Source: JBCBSZ01 sp039185015 (GTDB lineage: Bacteria; Actinomycetota; Acidimicrobiia; Acidimicrobiales; Poriferisodalaceae). Taken from it: a DNA stretch of 64,000 nt. A model generated the notes under the pieces. It saw only the letters and a list, made by a program, of their open reading frames with translations. It did not search any database and was not told the origin of the DNA. This document shows, one piece after another, positions 39,798-48,495 of this stretch. Both the position numbers and the translations under genes were made by a program. Position 1 is the first letter of the stretch, and each line of letters starts with the position of its first letter. The stretch lies in assembly GCA_039185015.1 (NCBI GenBank), contig JBCDAU010000005.1, forward strand, positions 131,482 to 195,481. The letters are read 5' to 3'.

Positions 39798-39849
39798 ACG
39801 TACGCTGTACGTAGAGCACCGTAGCCGAGAACGTACGCTGTACGTACAG
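39798..39849. promoter_or_regulatory. Tandem TetR-type operators between MDR and TetR genes
   Basis: The perfect palindrome ACGTAC-GCT-GTACGT occurs twice (39798-39812 and 39831-39845), 33 bp (about three helical turns) apart. The 19-bp extended sites match at 18 positions. In the second site an overlapping perfect palindrome, CTGTACGTACAG, spans 39838-39849. The position between a TetR gene and a divergent oxidoreductase is classic for TetR operators. Confidence 0.8.
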
Positions 39850-39873
39850 TGACGTTGGTCACAGCAGAGGCGG

Positions 39874-40524
39874 ATGACCACCACCGACGACATCGACCGC
39901 ATCCCCCTCTCCCGCGAGCGCCTCCTCGTGGCCGCCGTCGCGTTCGCCGACGAGCACGGCATCGACGCCATGAGCATGCGGAAGCTCGCCGGGAGCCTCG
40001 GCTACGAGGTGATGTCGCTCTACAACCACGTCAAGAACAAGGGCGACCTCCTCAATGGGATGGTCGAGGCCGTCAGCGACGAGGTCGAGGTGCCGACCGG
40101 CGACGACACCGACTGGGTCGCCGCGCTTCGCACGGTCGCCGTGTCGTCCCGGGACATGTTCCGCCGCCATCCCTGGGCAGCGAGGACCTTCATCAACTCC
40201 GGGACCGGCCCGAACCGTCTGGAGCAGATGGAGGCAGTCCTCGGGGTGCTGCGTCGGGCCGGCTTCACCGAGGCGCAGACCTGCCACGCCTACCATGCGC
40301 TCATGCTCCACATGGTCGGACACGCCCTCCTCGCCGAGGAGTTCCCGTACGACGACGAGGAGCTCGGCGAGGCCGCAGCACGGTTCCTCACGACCCTCGA
40401 CACCGCTCGGTACCCACACGTGACCGAACACATCCACCAGCACGTGCACCCACCCACCGGGGACGACTTCGAGTTCGGCCTCGACCTGCTCCTCGACGGC
40501 TTGAGCCGACTCCTGCCCCGCTGA
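39874..40524 (+). CDS. TetR family transcriptional regulator
   Basis: The 216-residue protein has an N-terminal TetR helix-turn-helix (ERLLVAAVAFADEHGIDAMSMRKLAGSLGYEVMSLYNHVKNKGDLL) and a TetR_C-type ligand domain with DTDWVAALRTVAVSSRDMFRRHPW. Such domains bind hydrophobic small molecules. AGAGGCGG precedes the ATG, and a TACAGT box (39845-39850) could be its -10. Two palindromes upstream imply control of itself and of the divergent MDR gene. Confidence 0.92.
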   Translation: MTTTDDIDRIPLSRERLLVAAVAFADEHGIDAMSMRKLAGSLGYEVMSLYNHVKNKGDLLNGMVEAVSDEVEVPTGDDTDWVAALRTVAVSSRDMFRRHPWAARTFINSGTGPNRLEQMEAVLGVLRRAGFTEAQTCHAYHALMLHMVGHALLAEEFPYDDEELGEAAARFLTTLDTARYPHVTEHIHQHVHPPTGDDFEFGLDLLLDGLSRLLPR

Positions 40525-40605
40525 GCCCTCACGCCCTGTCGGCACCCACCACGTACCGCGGCGACATCACGGCGTACCATCTCCGGTGGGGAGGAGGGCG
40601 GTGGA

Positions 40606-43011
40606 GTGACGACCACCGAGGAGATCGTCCAACGGTTCCGGTCGACGGCCTGGGCCCGCCTGCAGGAGGCGGAGGCCCTCGAGGTCCCCGGCGACGCCGT
40701 CCTGCACCTCATCGAACGGCCGACGGGAACCATCGTGGTCCTCACCGTGGAGCTCCCCCACGGACCGGCCGTGCTGATCGCCGGCGGCGCTCCCGACACC
40801 GACGATCGCCACTGGGCCGAGCCGGACCACCTCGGCACGCTGCCGTCTGGCGGCGAGCTGTGGGTCGTCGCCGGGGCCCGCGACCTGCGGAGCTGGGTCG
40901 AGCGACCGGTCGATGCCTCCCGCCGACGTCAGCTCGGTCTCGACCTCGCGCGGCTCGGCGTCGAGTTGGATCGCGCTCGCATCCGTCACGGCTCGGTCGA
41001 GGCTGCGCTCGTGGCGATCGACGACGACGGTCGCCCGCTGTTGCTGCCGTGGACCGGCGATCGCGACGACGACCTCGGTCGGCTGCACGCGCTCGGGTTG
41101 TCGGTGCTCGCGACCGCTGCCGACCCCTCGACGAGCGACGTGTTCGGTGAGTTGGGGCTCCTCGCACCCGATGATCTCGCCCACCCTGGGGTCGGGAGCC
41201 GGTGGGACGCGCTCACGGAGCTCTCGACGAGTCGCCGCACCCGCCCCGACCTCCGCTACGCCATCGAGCGGCTGCACGAGGCGACCGTCGCGGCGTGCTC
41301 GGGCGACGTCACCGAGAGCGTCCTCGACCCCGACGTCCGCTTCACGGCGTTCCATCCGCCGACGATCCCGACCCAGGAGTGGTCGCAGCTTCTCGTGCTC
41401 GCCCATCGGGGCGGCGACGCCACCGACGGCACGGTCGTCCGCCCCGTCGACGAGCTGGTCGCCGAGCTCGTGGCGGACGCGCTCGGGCCCGACATCGACC
41501 CCGTTCGCACCGCGGCGCCGCGGGCCGTCCCGCTCGGAGCCGGAGACGCACTCACGATCGCCGTCGCCATCGAGGGGGCACAGGTCGACCACGATCGGAC
41601 CGAGCTGGTGTGGACGGGGCCGATCGAGGAGGCCGTCTTCTGGCTGCTCCCAGACGCCGGCGTCGTCTCCGCGGCGGGCACGGTCGAGATCTTCGTGGGG
41701 CCGGTGCTACGCGGCCGGATCGACGTCACGATCCCCGTCGGTGGCCGATCGAACGCCGACGCGGTGCAGACGACCGTCGACCCGTATCGCGACGTGTTCG
41801 TGTCGTACGCACACGAGGACCGCGCCATCGTCGACGCCGTCACTCGCCACAACTCGCTGGGCGATCGCTTCCTCATCGACGCGAACGAGCTCCGAGCGGG
41901 CGAGGACTGGCGGGAGCGGCTGGCCGAGCTGATCGATGAGGCCGAGGTCTTCCAGCTCTTCTGGTCGGCGGCGTCCTCCCGCTCGGCCGAGGTCGAGGTC
42001 GAGTGGCGTCGGGCCCTCGAGCAGCGACCCGAGGCCAACTTCATCCGGCCGGTGTTCTGGGAGGAGCCGATGCCGGTGCCGCCGGCATCGCTCGGCCACC
42101 TGCACTTCCAGGAGCTCGACCTCGGCGATGACCCGGACGACCGAAGGCTCCTCGGCGGGGGCGCGACGCCTCCGCCACCTCCGCCGGGCCAGCCCGGTCG
42201 GCCCGATGTCATGTTCGGCCGGACACCCGGCGCCGCGGCAACGGGACCGACCGGCGTCGAAGCGAGCGCGAGCGGCGCAGGCACCGCGACGAGGCCGGTC
42301 GAGCAGCCCGAACCCCAGCGGTCCCGAGCGGCGGGACTGTCGTCGTCGATGCTCCGGATGGCGATGGTGCTCATCGCCCTCTTCGGCATCGGCGCGATCT
42401 ACAGCGGGCTCGTCGTCGATCGTGACGACGGTGCGAGCGACGGTCCCCTCTCCGACGACCCGGGCGCCCCTGCGGAGTCGACCGCGCCTCCCGTGGTCTC
42501 CACGGCTCCGACGAGCAGCCCGCCGGAGACGACGTCGCCACCGGCGACCGTCGATCCGACGAGCCCGCCACCATCGACCAGCGCGCCACCGACGCCCTCG
42601 AGCCCGCCCAGCTCCGTGCCCTCGACCTCGAGCCCTCCCAGCTCCGCCCCGTCGACGACCGCGGACGTTCCCCCGAGCTCGACGACGACGCCGGCCAGCT
42701 CGACGACCTCGACCACCGCCGACGTCGACCCGCCGCCCGGGGTGAGCTTCGAGGTCGGCGACGACGTCACCGGGACGGACTCGACGACGTCGTTCTCGGT
42801 CATCGCGATCGTGAGCGGCGAAGCTCTGCTGGTCGAGGCCATCGTCGCCGTGTCGACCGAGGGCCGGACCGCGCCCGCGGATGCACCGACGACCCCGCTC
42901 GTGCTGGAGCCCGGGACCACCGTGCTCGGCTTCGTGATCCCGCTCCCGCCCGAGGCGATCGTCGAGGTGATCCTCACGACGCCCCTCGGACCGTTCGTGC
43001 TCACGGTCTAG
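40606..43011 (+). CDS. Membrane-anchored TIR-domain protein with extracytoplasmic domain
   Basis: The 801-residue protein has four parts. Residues ~1-190 weakly resemble a protein-kinase C-lobe (RHG in place of HRD, no catalytic Asp or DFG, so a pseudokinase at most). Residues ~245-380 form a beta-rich domain often found beside bacterial TIR domains. Residues ~394-510 are a TIR domain (RDVFVSYAHEDR, FLIDANELRAGEDW, VFQLFWSAASSRS, VEVEWRRAL); Glu466 matches the NADase glutamate position. A single transmembrane helix (~582-604) is followed by a ~115-residue Ser/Thr/Pro stalk and a ~80-residue beta domain outside the cell. The GGAGGAGGG ribosome binding site supports the GTG start. A signalling or anti-phage role is inference; no partner gene is evident. 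Confidence 0.85.
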   Translation: MTTTEEIVQRFRSTAWARLQEAEALEVPGDAVLHLIERPTGTIVVLTVELPHGPAVLIAGGAPDTDDRHWAEPDHLGTLPSGGELWVVAGARDLRSWVERPVDASRRRQLGLDLARLGVELDRARIRHGSVEAALVAIDDDGRPLLLPWTGDRDDDLGRLHALGLSVLATAADPSTSDVFGELGLLAPDDLAHPGVGSRWDALTELSTSRRTRPDLRYAIERLHEATVAACSGDVTESVLDPDVRFTAFHPPTIPTQEWSQLLVLAHRGGDATDGTVVRPVDELVAELVADALGPDIDPVRTAAPRAVPLGAGDALTIAVAIEGAQVDHDRTELVWTGPIEEAVFWLLPDAGVVSAAGTVEIFVGPVLRGRIDVTIPVGGRSNADAVQTTVDPYRDVFVSYAHEDRAIVDAVTRHNSLGDRFLIDANELRAGEDWRERLAELIDEAEVFQLFWSAASSRSAEVEVEWRRALEQRPEANFIRPVFWEEPMPVPPASLGHLHFQELDLGDDPDDRRLLGGGATPPPPPPGQPGRPDVMFGRTPGAAATGPTGVEASASGAGTATRPVEQPEPQRSRAAGLSSSMLRMAMVLIALFGIGAIYSGLVVDRDDGASDGPLSDDPGAPAESTAPPVVSTAPTSSPPETTSPPATVDPTSPPPSTSAPPTPSSPPSSVPSTSSPPSSAPSTTADVPPSSTTTPASSTTSTTADVDPPPGVSFEVGDDVTGTDSTTSFSVIAIVSGEALLVEAIVAVSTEGRTAPADAPTTPLVLEPGTTVLGFVIPLPPEAIVEVILTTPLGPFVLTV

Positions 43012-43634
43012 GTCGGCACCGTCAGCGCTGCTCGCTCGTCCTCACAGATCGTGCGCCACTCGCAGCCCTCGAGGTGGTCATTGACCAGCCCCATCGCCTG
43101 CATGAAGGCATAGACCGTGGTCGGGCCGACGAACGACCAGCCGCGCGTCTTCAGGTCCTTGGCCAGCGCCGTGGAGGTGGGCGTCGCCGATGGGATCGGC
43201 CACTCGTCGTCAGCCCCGACGCCCTCGCGCTCGCTGGGCTCCCACGACCAGATGTAGGCCGCGAACGAGCCGAACTCGTCGATCAGCTCCAGCACTCGGC
43301 CGGCGTTGTTGATCGCCGACTCGATCTTGCGGCGATGCCGGACGATGCCGGCGTCCTGGAGGAGTCGCTCGACGTCGGCCGGCCCGTAGGCGGTCATGGC
43401 CTCGGGATCGAATCCGGCGAACGCCGCCCGGAAACCCTCCCGCTTGCGCAGGATCGTGAGCCACGAGAGGCCGCTCTGGAAGCCCTCGAGGCAGATCTTC
43501 TCGAAGAGGCGGACATCGTCGACGACCGGATGGCCCCACTCCTCGTCGTGGTACTCGACGTAGTCGTCGGCCTCACCCGGCCACCAGCATCGAGCCCGTC
43601 CGTCGTCACCGATCCGCACCCACTGCTGGTTCAT
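43008..43634 (-). CDS. tag: DNA-3-methyladenine glycosylase I
   Basis: Tag excises N3-methyladenine from alkylated DNA. The ~208-residue protein has RCWWP and YHDEEWGHPV (catalytic Glu and zinc His), the helix-hairpin-helix-type LFEKICLEGFQSGLSWLTILRKREGFR, and SFVGPTTVYAFMQAMGLVNDH followed by HLEGC, giving the Cys/His zinc ligands seen in E. coli Tag. GAGG nine nt upstream favours the ATG at 43634; an ATG at 43643 is the alternative. Its stop overlaps the TIR gene stop at CTAG. Confidence 0.93.
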   Translation of the reverse strand: MNQQWVRIGDDGRARCWWPGEADDYVEYHDEEWGHPVVDDVRLFEKICLEGFQSGLSWLTILRKREGFRAAFAGFDPEAMTAYGPADVERLLQDAGIVRHRRKIESAINNAGRVLELIDEFGSFAAYIWSWEPSEREGVGADDEWPIPSATPTSTALAKDLKTRGWSFVGPTTVYAFMQAMGLVNDHLEGCEWRTICEDERAALTVPT

Positions 43635-43660
43635 GACCGGCATCCTCGCGCAGGGGTGCG

Positions 43661-44326
43661 TCACGATCCGGGAGTCACCAAGCCCGACTCGTAGGCGAAC
43701 ACGACGGCCTGCACCCGGTCACGCAGGCCCAGCTTCGAGAGCACGTTGGACACGTGGGTCTTCACCGTCGCCTCGCCGACGTACAGGGCCGCAGCGATCT
43801 CGACGTTGGACGAGCCGGTGGCGACCTGGACGAGCACCTCGCGCTCGCGATCGGTCAGCTCGTCCAGCATCCGCTCGCGTGCCGGATCGACGACCGGCGA
43901 AGACGGGGCCTGGGCCGCCTCGATCACCCGGCGCGTGACGCCCGGATCGAGCAGCGAGTCGCCGGCCGCGACGATCCGCACCGCGTCGATGAGCTCCTCG
44001 GGCGGTGCGTTCTTGAGCAGGAAGCCCGAGGCGCCGGCCCGCAGCGATGCGAACACCACCTCGTCGTCGTCGAAGGTCGTGAGCACGAGCACCCGCACGC
44101 CGCGGTCGGCCACGACGAGCCGCTCGGTCGCCGTGATCCCGTCGACCCCCGGCATCCGGATGTCCATGAGCACGACGTCGGGCGAGGTCGCCCGCACCTG
44201 ATCGATCGCCTCGGCGCCGTCGGACGCCTCGCCGACGACCTCGATGTCGGGTTCGACGTCGAGCAACAGGCGCAGGCCGCTGCGCACCATCGCCTGATCG
44301 TCGGCGAGGACCACGCGGATGGTCAT
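43661..44326 (-). CDS. NarL/LuxR-type response regulator
   Basis: The 221-residue protein has a receiver domain (VVLADDQAMVRSGL, phosphoacceptor Asp55 in VVLMDIRMPG, the Thr in LTTFDDDE, the Lys in FLLKNAPP) and a LuxR-type DNA-binding domain (LTDREREVLVQVATGSSNVEIAAALYVGEATVKTHV). The ATG overlaps the stop of the histidine kinase gene (ATGA), so kinase and regulator form one operon. The divergent ABC exporter genes are the natural target. Confidence 0.95.
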   Translation of the reverse strand: MTIRVVLADDQAMVRSGLRLLLDVEPDIEVVGEASDGAEAIDQVRATSPDVVLMDIRMPGVDGITATERLVVADRGVRVLVLTTFDDDEVVFASLRAGASGFLLKNAPPEELIDAVRIVAAGDSLLDPGVTRRVIEAAQAPSSPVVDPARERMLDELTDREREVLVQVATGSSNVEIAAALYVGEATVKTHVSNVLSKLGLRDRVQAVVFAYESGLVTPGS

Positions 44327-45525
44327 CTGCCGCCTCCGGGCACGGCCAGGACCGCCTCGACCCGCCAGCCCCCCTCGGACCTCGGCCCCGCGTCGAAGCG
44401 GCCGTGGTGGAGCGCGGCCCGCTCCCGCATGCCGACCAGACCGTGTCCGCCCGACGGTCCGCCGTTCACGGTGGCACCAGCGCCGTCGTCATCGACCGTG
44501 ACCGACACCGCATCGTCGAGGGCGCGGACCTCGACCTTCGCCCGGATCGCCCGACCGTGTCGCAGCGAGTTGGTCAGCGACTCCTGGACGATCCGATAGA
44601 CCGACAGCCCGACCGAGGCCGGGACGTCCAGCCCGGCCTCGACCTCGAGATCGACGGTGAGCCCGGCGTCCTCGACCTGGTCGACCAGCGCCGGGAGGCC
44701 GTCCAGGCCCGGCTGCGGCGCGTCGGCGCCGCCCTCGTCCTCGCGGAGGAAGCCGAGCAGTTGGTGCAGCTCACGCACCGCCTCGCGCCCGCTGGCCTCG
44801 ACGTTCAGCAACGCTCCCCTGGCCGCGTCAGGGTCCTGCCCGAAGGCTCGTCGAGCGGCGCCCGCCTGCAGGCCCATGACCGACACGTGGTGCGCGACGA
44901 CGTCGTGCAGCTCGCGGGCGATCCGGACCCGCTCATCGAGGACCGCTCGGCGGGCGTTCTCCTCGCGCTCGACCTCGAGCTCCTCCGTCCGGGCCACCAG
45001 ATCTGCCTCGATCTGACGTCGCCGCCGGCTGGCATCGCCGAGCCACCAGGCGACGGCGAAGAAGACGGCGTTGAGGGCGATGTTGGACAGCCGGATCCAC
45101 AGGATGTCGCCGTCGACGACCTCACCGTCGATGACGATCAGGTCGTAGATCAGCAGGCTGCTCGACGGCAGGATCATCACCGCCCGCACCGGGCTGCGCC
45201 ACCGGCCGCCATAGACACCTGCGGAGTAGATGGCCAGGAACAGCCCCAGCGTGCTCATGTCGAACTCGGCGACACCCAACCACCGATGGACGGTGAAGGA
45301 CAGCGCCACGATCGTCAGGACCGACAACGGATACCGGCGGCGCAGCGCGAGCGGCACGGTGGTGGCGCACACCAGCAGCACGGAGAGCCACCCGGCGGGG
45401 AGATCGGCATCGTTCGCTTCGAGCACGCTCGTGATCGAGCGCAGCGCGATCAGGCCCAACACCGTCATGCCCACGGCGGTCACGGCATCGACGGCGAGCG
45501 GTGAGCGCAGGCGCGACAGCTCCAC
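44323..45525 (-). CDS. NarL-type sensor histidine kinase
   Basis: The ~400-residue protein has an N-terminal membrane domain with about five helices, a short coiled coil (EADLVARTEELEVEREENA), the HisKA_3 phosphoacceptor His in RIARELHDVVAHHVSVMG, and the ATPase elements YRIVQESLTNSLRHG (N box) and GGHGLVGMRERA (G box). It would phosphorylate the coupled response regulator on a membrane or envelope cue. A TACCGT -10 box 7 nt upstream supports the GTG at 45525; a GTG at 45594 would collide with the divergent gene. Confidence 0.92.
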   Translation of the reverse strand: MELSRLRSPLAVDAVTAVGMTVLGLIALRSITSVLEANDADLPAGWLSVLLVCATTVPLALRRRYPLSVLTIVALSFTVHRWLGVAEFDMSTLGLFLAIYSAGVYGGRWRSPVRAVMILPSSSLLIYDLIVIDGEVVDGDILWIRLSNIALNAVFFAVAWWLGDASRRRRQIEADLVARTEELEVEREENARRAVLDERVRIARELHDVVAHHVSVMGLQAGAARRAFGQDPDAARGALLNVEASGREAVRELHQLLGFLREDEGGADAPQPGLDGLPALVDQVEDAGLTVDLEVEAGLDVPASVGLSVYRIVQESLTNSLRHGRAIRAKVEVRALDDAVSVTVDDDGAGATVNGGPSGGHGLVGMRERAALHHGRFDAGPRSEGGWRVEAVLAVPGGGR

Positions 45526-45532
45526 GAGACGG

Positions 45533-45538
45533 ACGGTA
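45533..45538 (-). promoter_or_regulatory. -10 box (TACCGT), leaderless promoter of the histidine kinase
   Basis: On the minus strand TACCGT is followed by 7 nt and the GTG at 45525. It decides the kinase start. Confidence 0.5.
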
Positions 45539-45599
45539 TCCGTGCCTCCGGCGAACGGCCTCCCTCCCACGACGGAGATCGCGTTCGCCGTCACGACGG

Positions 45600-46523
45600 A
45601 TGTCGGCTCCGAGACCGGAGAGCAGACTGACCGGTGTGCTCCACCTGCGTGCTCTCACCAAGCGCTACGGCGACCTCACCGCGCTCGACGGTGTGTCGTT
45701 CGACGTCGCTCCCGGTCGGGTGACCGGACTGCTCGGCGCCAACGGCGCCGGCAAGACGACCACGATGCGGGCGATCCTCGGGCTCGTCCGCCTCGACGAG
45801 GGCGATCTCCGCTGGAACGACGACCCGATCGACCGGGCGACCCGTCTGCGCTTCGGCTACCTGCCCGAGCAGCGCGGCGTCTACCCGAAGATGAAGGTCG
45901 GCGAGCAGGTCACCTACTTCGGCGAGCTGCACGGGATGTCCCGCCCCGACGCGCGCCGGTCCGCGGCCGAGCTGCTCGACCTCGTCGGCCTCGCCGATCG
46001 CAGCGACGACATGGTCGAGGCGCTCTCCCACGGCAACCAGCAGCGGGTGCAGCTCGCGGTCTCCCTCGTGCACCGGCCGTCGCTCCTCGTCCTCGACGAG
46101 CCCTTCAGCGGGCTCGACCCGCTCGGTGTGGACGCGATGAGCGACGCGCTCATCCGGGTCGCCGGCGAGGGCGCCGCCGTGGTGCTCTCCTCCCACCAGC
46201 TCGAGCTGGTCGAGGACGTCGCCGAGGACGTCGTCATGCTGGCCGCCGGCCGAGTCGTCCGGGCGGGCGCCGTCGACACCGTCCGCTCCTCGGCGAGGGC
46301 GAATCGGCTCGAGGTGGAGCTCGACGAGCCGGTGAACGGCTCGACGCCGCTGCCCATCGGCGCCTCGATCGTCGACGCCGTCGGCAACCGTCTCGTGATC
46401 GAGGTCGACGACGCGACCACCGCCCACCAGGTCCTGGGAGCCTTCGGCGAGCGTCGGCTCCGCTCGTTCCGCTTCGAGCCGGCGACGCTGGCCGAGGTCT
46501 TCAAGGAGGCCGTGTCGCTGTGA
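45600..46523 (+). CDS. ABC exporter ATPase, NatA-like
   Basis: The protein has Walker A GANGAGKTT, the Q-loop GYLPEQRGVYP, the signature variant LSHGNQQRV, Walker B LLVLDEPFSGLDP and the switch His in LSSHQLE, all intact. The C-terminal region and linkage to an ABC-2 permease match the NatA/drug-export group. The ATG at 45600 is used; a GTG at 45636 (directly before the conserved LHLRALTKRYG) is plausible. It overlaps the permease start (GTGA) and diverges from the two-component genes. Confidence 0.92.
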   Translation: MSAPRPESRLTGVLHLRALTKRYGDLTALDGVSFDVAPGRVTGLLGANGAGKTTTMRAILGLVRLDEGDLRWNDDPIDRATRLRFGYLPEQRGVYPKMKVGEQVTYFGELHGMSRPDARRSAAELLDLVGLADRSDDMVEALSHGNQQRVQLAVSLVHRPSLLVLDEPFSGLDPLGVDAMSDALIRVAGEGAAVVLSSHQLELVEDVAEDVVMLAAGRVVRAGAVDTVRSSARANRLEVELDEPVNGSTPLPIGASIVDAVGNRLVIEVDDATTAHQVLGAFGERRLRSFRFEPATLAEVFKEAVSL

Positions 46524-47659
46524 CCGCCCGTCGCACCATCCTGCTCGTCGCCCGCCGAGAGATCCTCGAACGGGTCCGCAGTCGAGCGTTCATCGTCTCG
46601 ACCATCTTCACCCTCGTCCTCGTCGCGGCCTTCATCGTCATCCCGGCGCTGTTGAGCGGCGACGACGAGCCGACGGCGGTCGGCGTCACGGGCGCCGCCG
46701 CCGAGGAGCTTGAGGATCGCATCGTCGCGCTCGCGCCGCTCTTCGAGATCGAGGTCGACATCGAGGCGGTGACGGCCGCCGAGATCGACCAGCGGCTCAC
46801 CGACGGCGACCTGGACGTCGTGGTCTCGGTCGACGAGATCGTCGTGTTCGACGACCTGGGCGACGCGACCGGCGCGCTGCTCTCGACGGCCGCCGCCGAC
46901 GTCCGTCGCGGCGATGCGCCGGCCCCGGAGCAGCTCGAGTTGCGGCGCGTGTCCACCGCGGATCCCGACGAGGACGACCGCCGCCAGGTGATGGCCTTCG
47001 TCTCGACGTTCATCCTCCTGCTCGTCGTCAACGCCTACGGAGCGACCCTGATGACCGGTGTCCTGGAGGAGAAGTCGACACGGGTCGTCGAGGTGGTGCT
47101 GTCCGCCGTGCCCGCCAGGTGGCTGCTCGCCGGCAAGCTCCTCGGCCTCGGCGTGCTCGGCCTCGGCCAGGTGCTGCTCATCGCCGCGACCGGTGGCCTC
47201 ACCTCGCTGCTCGTCGGCGACGTGGAGCTTCCGGGAGGGTTCGCCGTCCTGCTGGCTGCCGTCGTGCTCTGGTTCGTCCTCGGCTACGCCTTCTACGCCA
47301 CCGGCTACGCCGTGGCCGGCTCGGTGGTGAGTCGTATGGAGGACGCCCAGGCCGCCCTCACGCCGGTCAGCACGGCCGTGATGGGGTCGTACCTGCTCAC
47401 GGTCTTCGTGGTGCTGCAGAACCCTGCCAGCACGGCGTCGCAGATCCTGACGCTCCTCCCACCGATCGCCCCACTCGCCGTCCCGGCCCGGCTGGCGCTC
47501 GACGAGATCGCCGTGTGGGAGTTCGCGCTCGCTGCCGTCCTCACCATGGCGACGATCGTCGGCCTCGTGCGCCTCGGCGGTCGCCTCTACAGCGGCTCGA
47601 TCCTCAGCACCGGTGGTCGGGTGAGCTGGCGAGACGCCTGGAGCCGCGCCGAGCTCTAA
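46520..47659 (+). CDS. ABC-2 type permease, NatB-like
   Basis: The ~379-residue protein has one N-terminal helix (FIVSTIFTLVLVAAFIVIPALL), a ~130-residue extracytoplasmic loop, and five C-terminal helices containing GVLEEKSTRVVEVVLSAVPARWLLAGKLLG, the conserved NatB/ABC-2 coupling segment. With the ATPase it forms a NatAB-type exporter, a family that exports sodium or antimicrobial compounds. The GTG overlaps the ATPase stop. Its stop overlaps the convergent SDR stop. Confidence 0.92.
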   Translation: MTARRTILLVARREILERVRSRAFIVSTIFTLVLVAAFIVIPALLSGDDEPTAVGVTGAAAEELEDRIVALAPLFEIEVDIEAVTAAEIDQRLTDGDLDVVVSVDEIVVFDDLGDATGALLSTAAADVRRGDAPAPEQLELRRVSTADPDEDDRRQVMAFVSTFILLLVVNAYGATLMTGVLEEKSTRVVEVVLSAVPARWLLAGKLLGLGVLGLGQVLLIAATGGLTSLLVGDVELPGGFAVLLAAVVLWFVLGYAFYATGYAVAGSVVSRMEDAQAALTPVSTAVMGSYLLTVFVVLQNPASTASQILTLLPPIAPLAVPARLALDEIAVWEFALAAVLTMATIVGLVRLGGRLYSGSILSTGGRVSWRDAWSRAEL

Positions 47660-48495
47660 TCCATCCTCAGGCCGCCGTCGACGTTGAGCGTCTGGCCGGT
47701 GATGTACGACGCCTCGTCCGAGGCGAGGAACGCGACCGCGGCAGCTTGCTCCTCGACCCGCCCCTGCCGTCGCATCGGGATGCGGCTCACGGCGCCCTGT
47801 CGCGGTGCGTCGGCGTCGAGCCCGAAGCGCTCGGCGGTGCGGGAGAACGTGCCCCGCATCATGTCGGTGTCGTTCGAGCCCGGGGCGATGCAGTTCACCC
47901 GGATGCCGTGGGGAGCGAGCTCGAGCGCGACCTGCTGGGTGAGCCCGACCATCGCCCACTTGGTCGCGCAGTACGCCCCGTAGTCGGGCAGTCCCTGGCG
48001 CCCGGCCATCGACGACACGTTGATGATCGAGCCTCCTTCGCCACCTTCCCGGATGAGCCTGCCGGCGTGGCGGGTCACGAGGTAGAGGCCGTTGAGGTTG
48101 ACGTCGACGGTGCGGAACCAGACCTCGTCGCCCATGTCGAGGATCGGCGCAGCACCGGCGTCGCTCGCCAGCGCGGCATTGTTGACCAGCACGTCGAGTC
48201 GGCCGAGACGGTCGCCGATCTGGGCGATCATGGCCTCCACGTCGGCGGCGTCGGCCACCTCGGCGTCGACCGCCAGCGAGCGGCGGCCCATGGCTTCGAT
48301 CTCGGCCGCGACCGACGAGGCGCCCAGCCACCCCGACGCTCGCTCGTGCTCCGGGAACGCCTCGGGCGGGCGCCGACTGCCGTGGACGACGACGTCGGCG
48401 CCCTCCTCGGCCAGCCGCAGCGCGATGGCCCGCCCGATGCCTCGCTTGCGGGCTGCGCCCGTGACGAGCGCGACCCGTCCCTCGAGGCCCCTCAC
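47656..48495 (-). CDS. Short-chain dehydrogenase/reductase
   Basis: The 279-residue SDR has the cofactor motif TGAARKRGIGRAIA (two extra residues in the glycine loop), VNNAALASDAG, the active site VSSMAGRQGLPDYGAYCATKWAMVG, and the C-terminal DEASYITGQTLNVDGG. A longer loop of ~25 residues near 45-70 and another around 215-235 set it apart from its paralogues in this window. The GTG start overlaps the stop of the acyl-CoA ligase upstream (GTGA), suggesting that the two act in one acyl-thioester pathway. Confidence 0.9.
   Translation of the reverse strand: MRGLEGRVALVTGAARKRGIGRAIALRLAEEGADVVVHGSRRPPEAFPEHERASGWLGASSVAAEIEAMGRRSLAVDAEVADAADVEAMIAQIGDRLGRLDVLVNNAALASDAGAAPILDMGDEVWFRTVDVNLNGLYLVTRHAGRLIREGGEGGSIINVSSMAGRQGLPDYGAYCATKWAMVGLTQQVALELAPHGIRVNCIAPGSNDTDMMRGTFSRTAERFGLDADAPRQGAVSRIPMRRQGRVEEQAAAVAFLASDEASYITGQTLNVDGGLRMD

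Noticed and set aside
45914..48331. An 805-codon minus-strand frame over the exporter and SDR genes
   Set aside because: It is antisense to NatAB-type genes and out of frame with the SDR. No motif is present.
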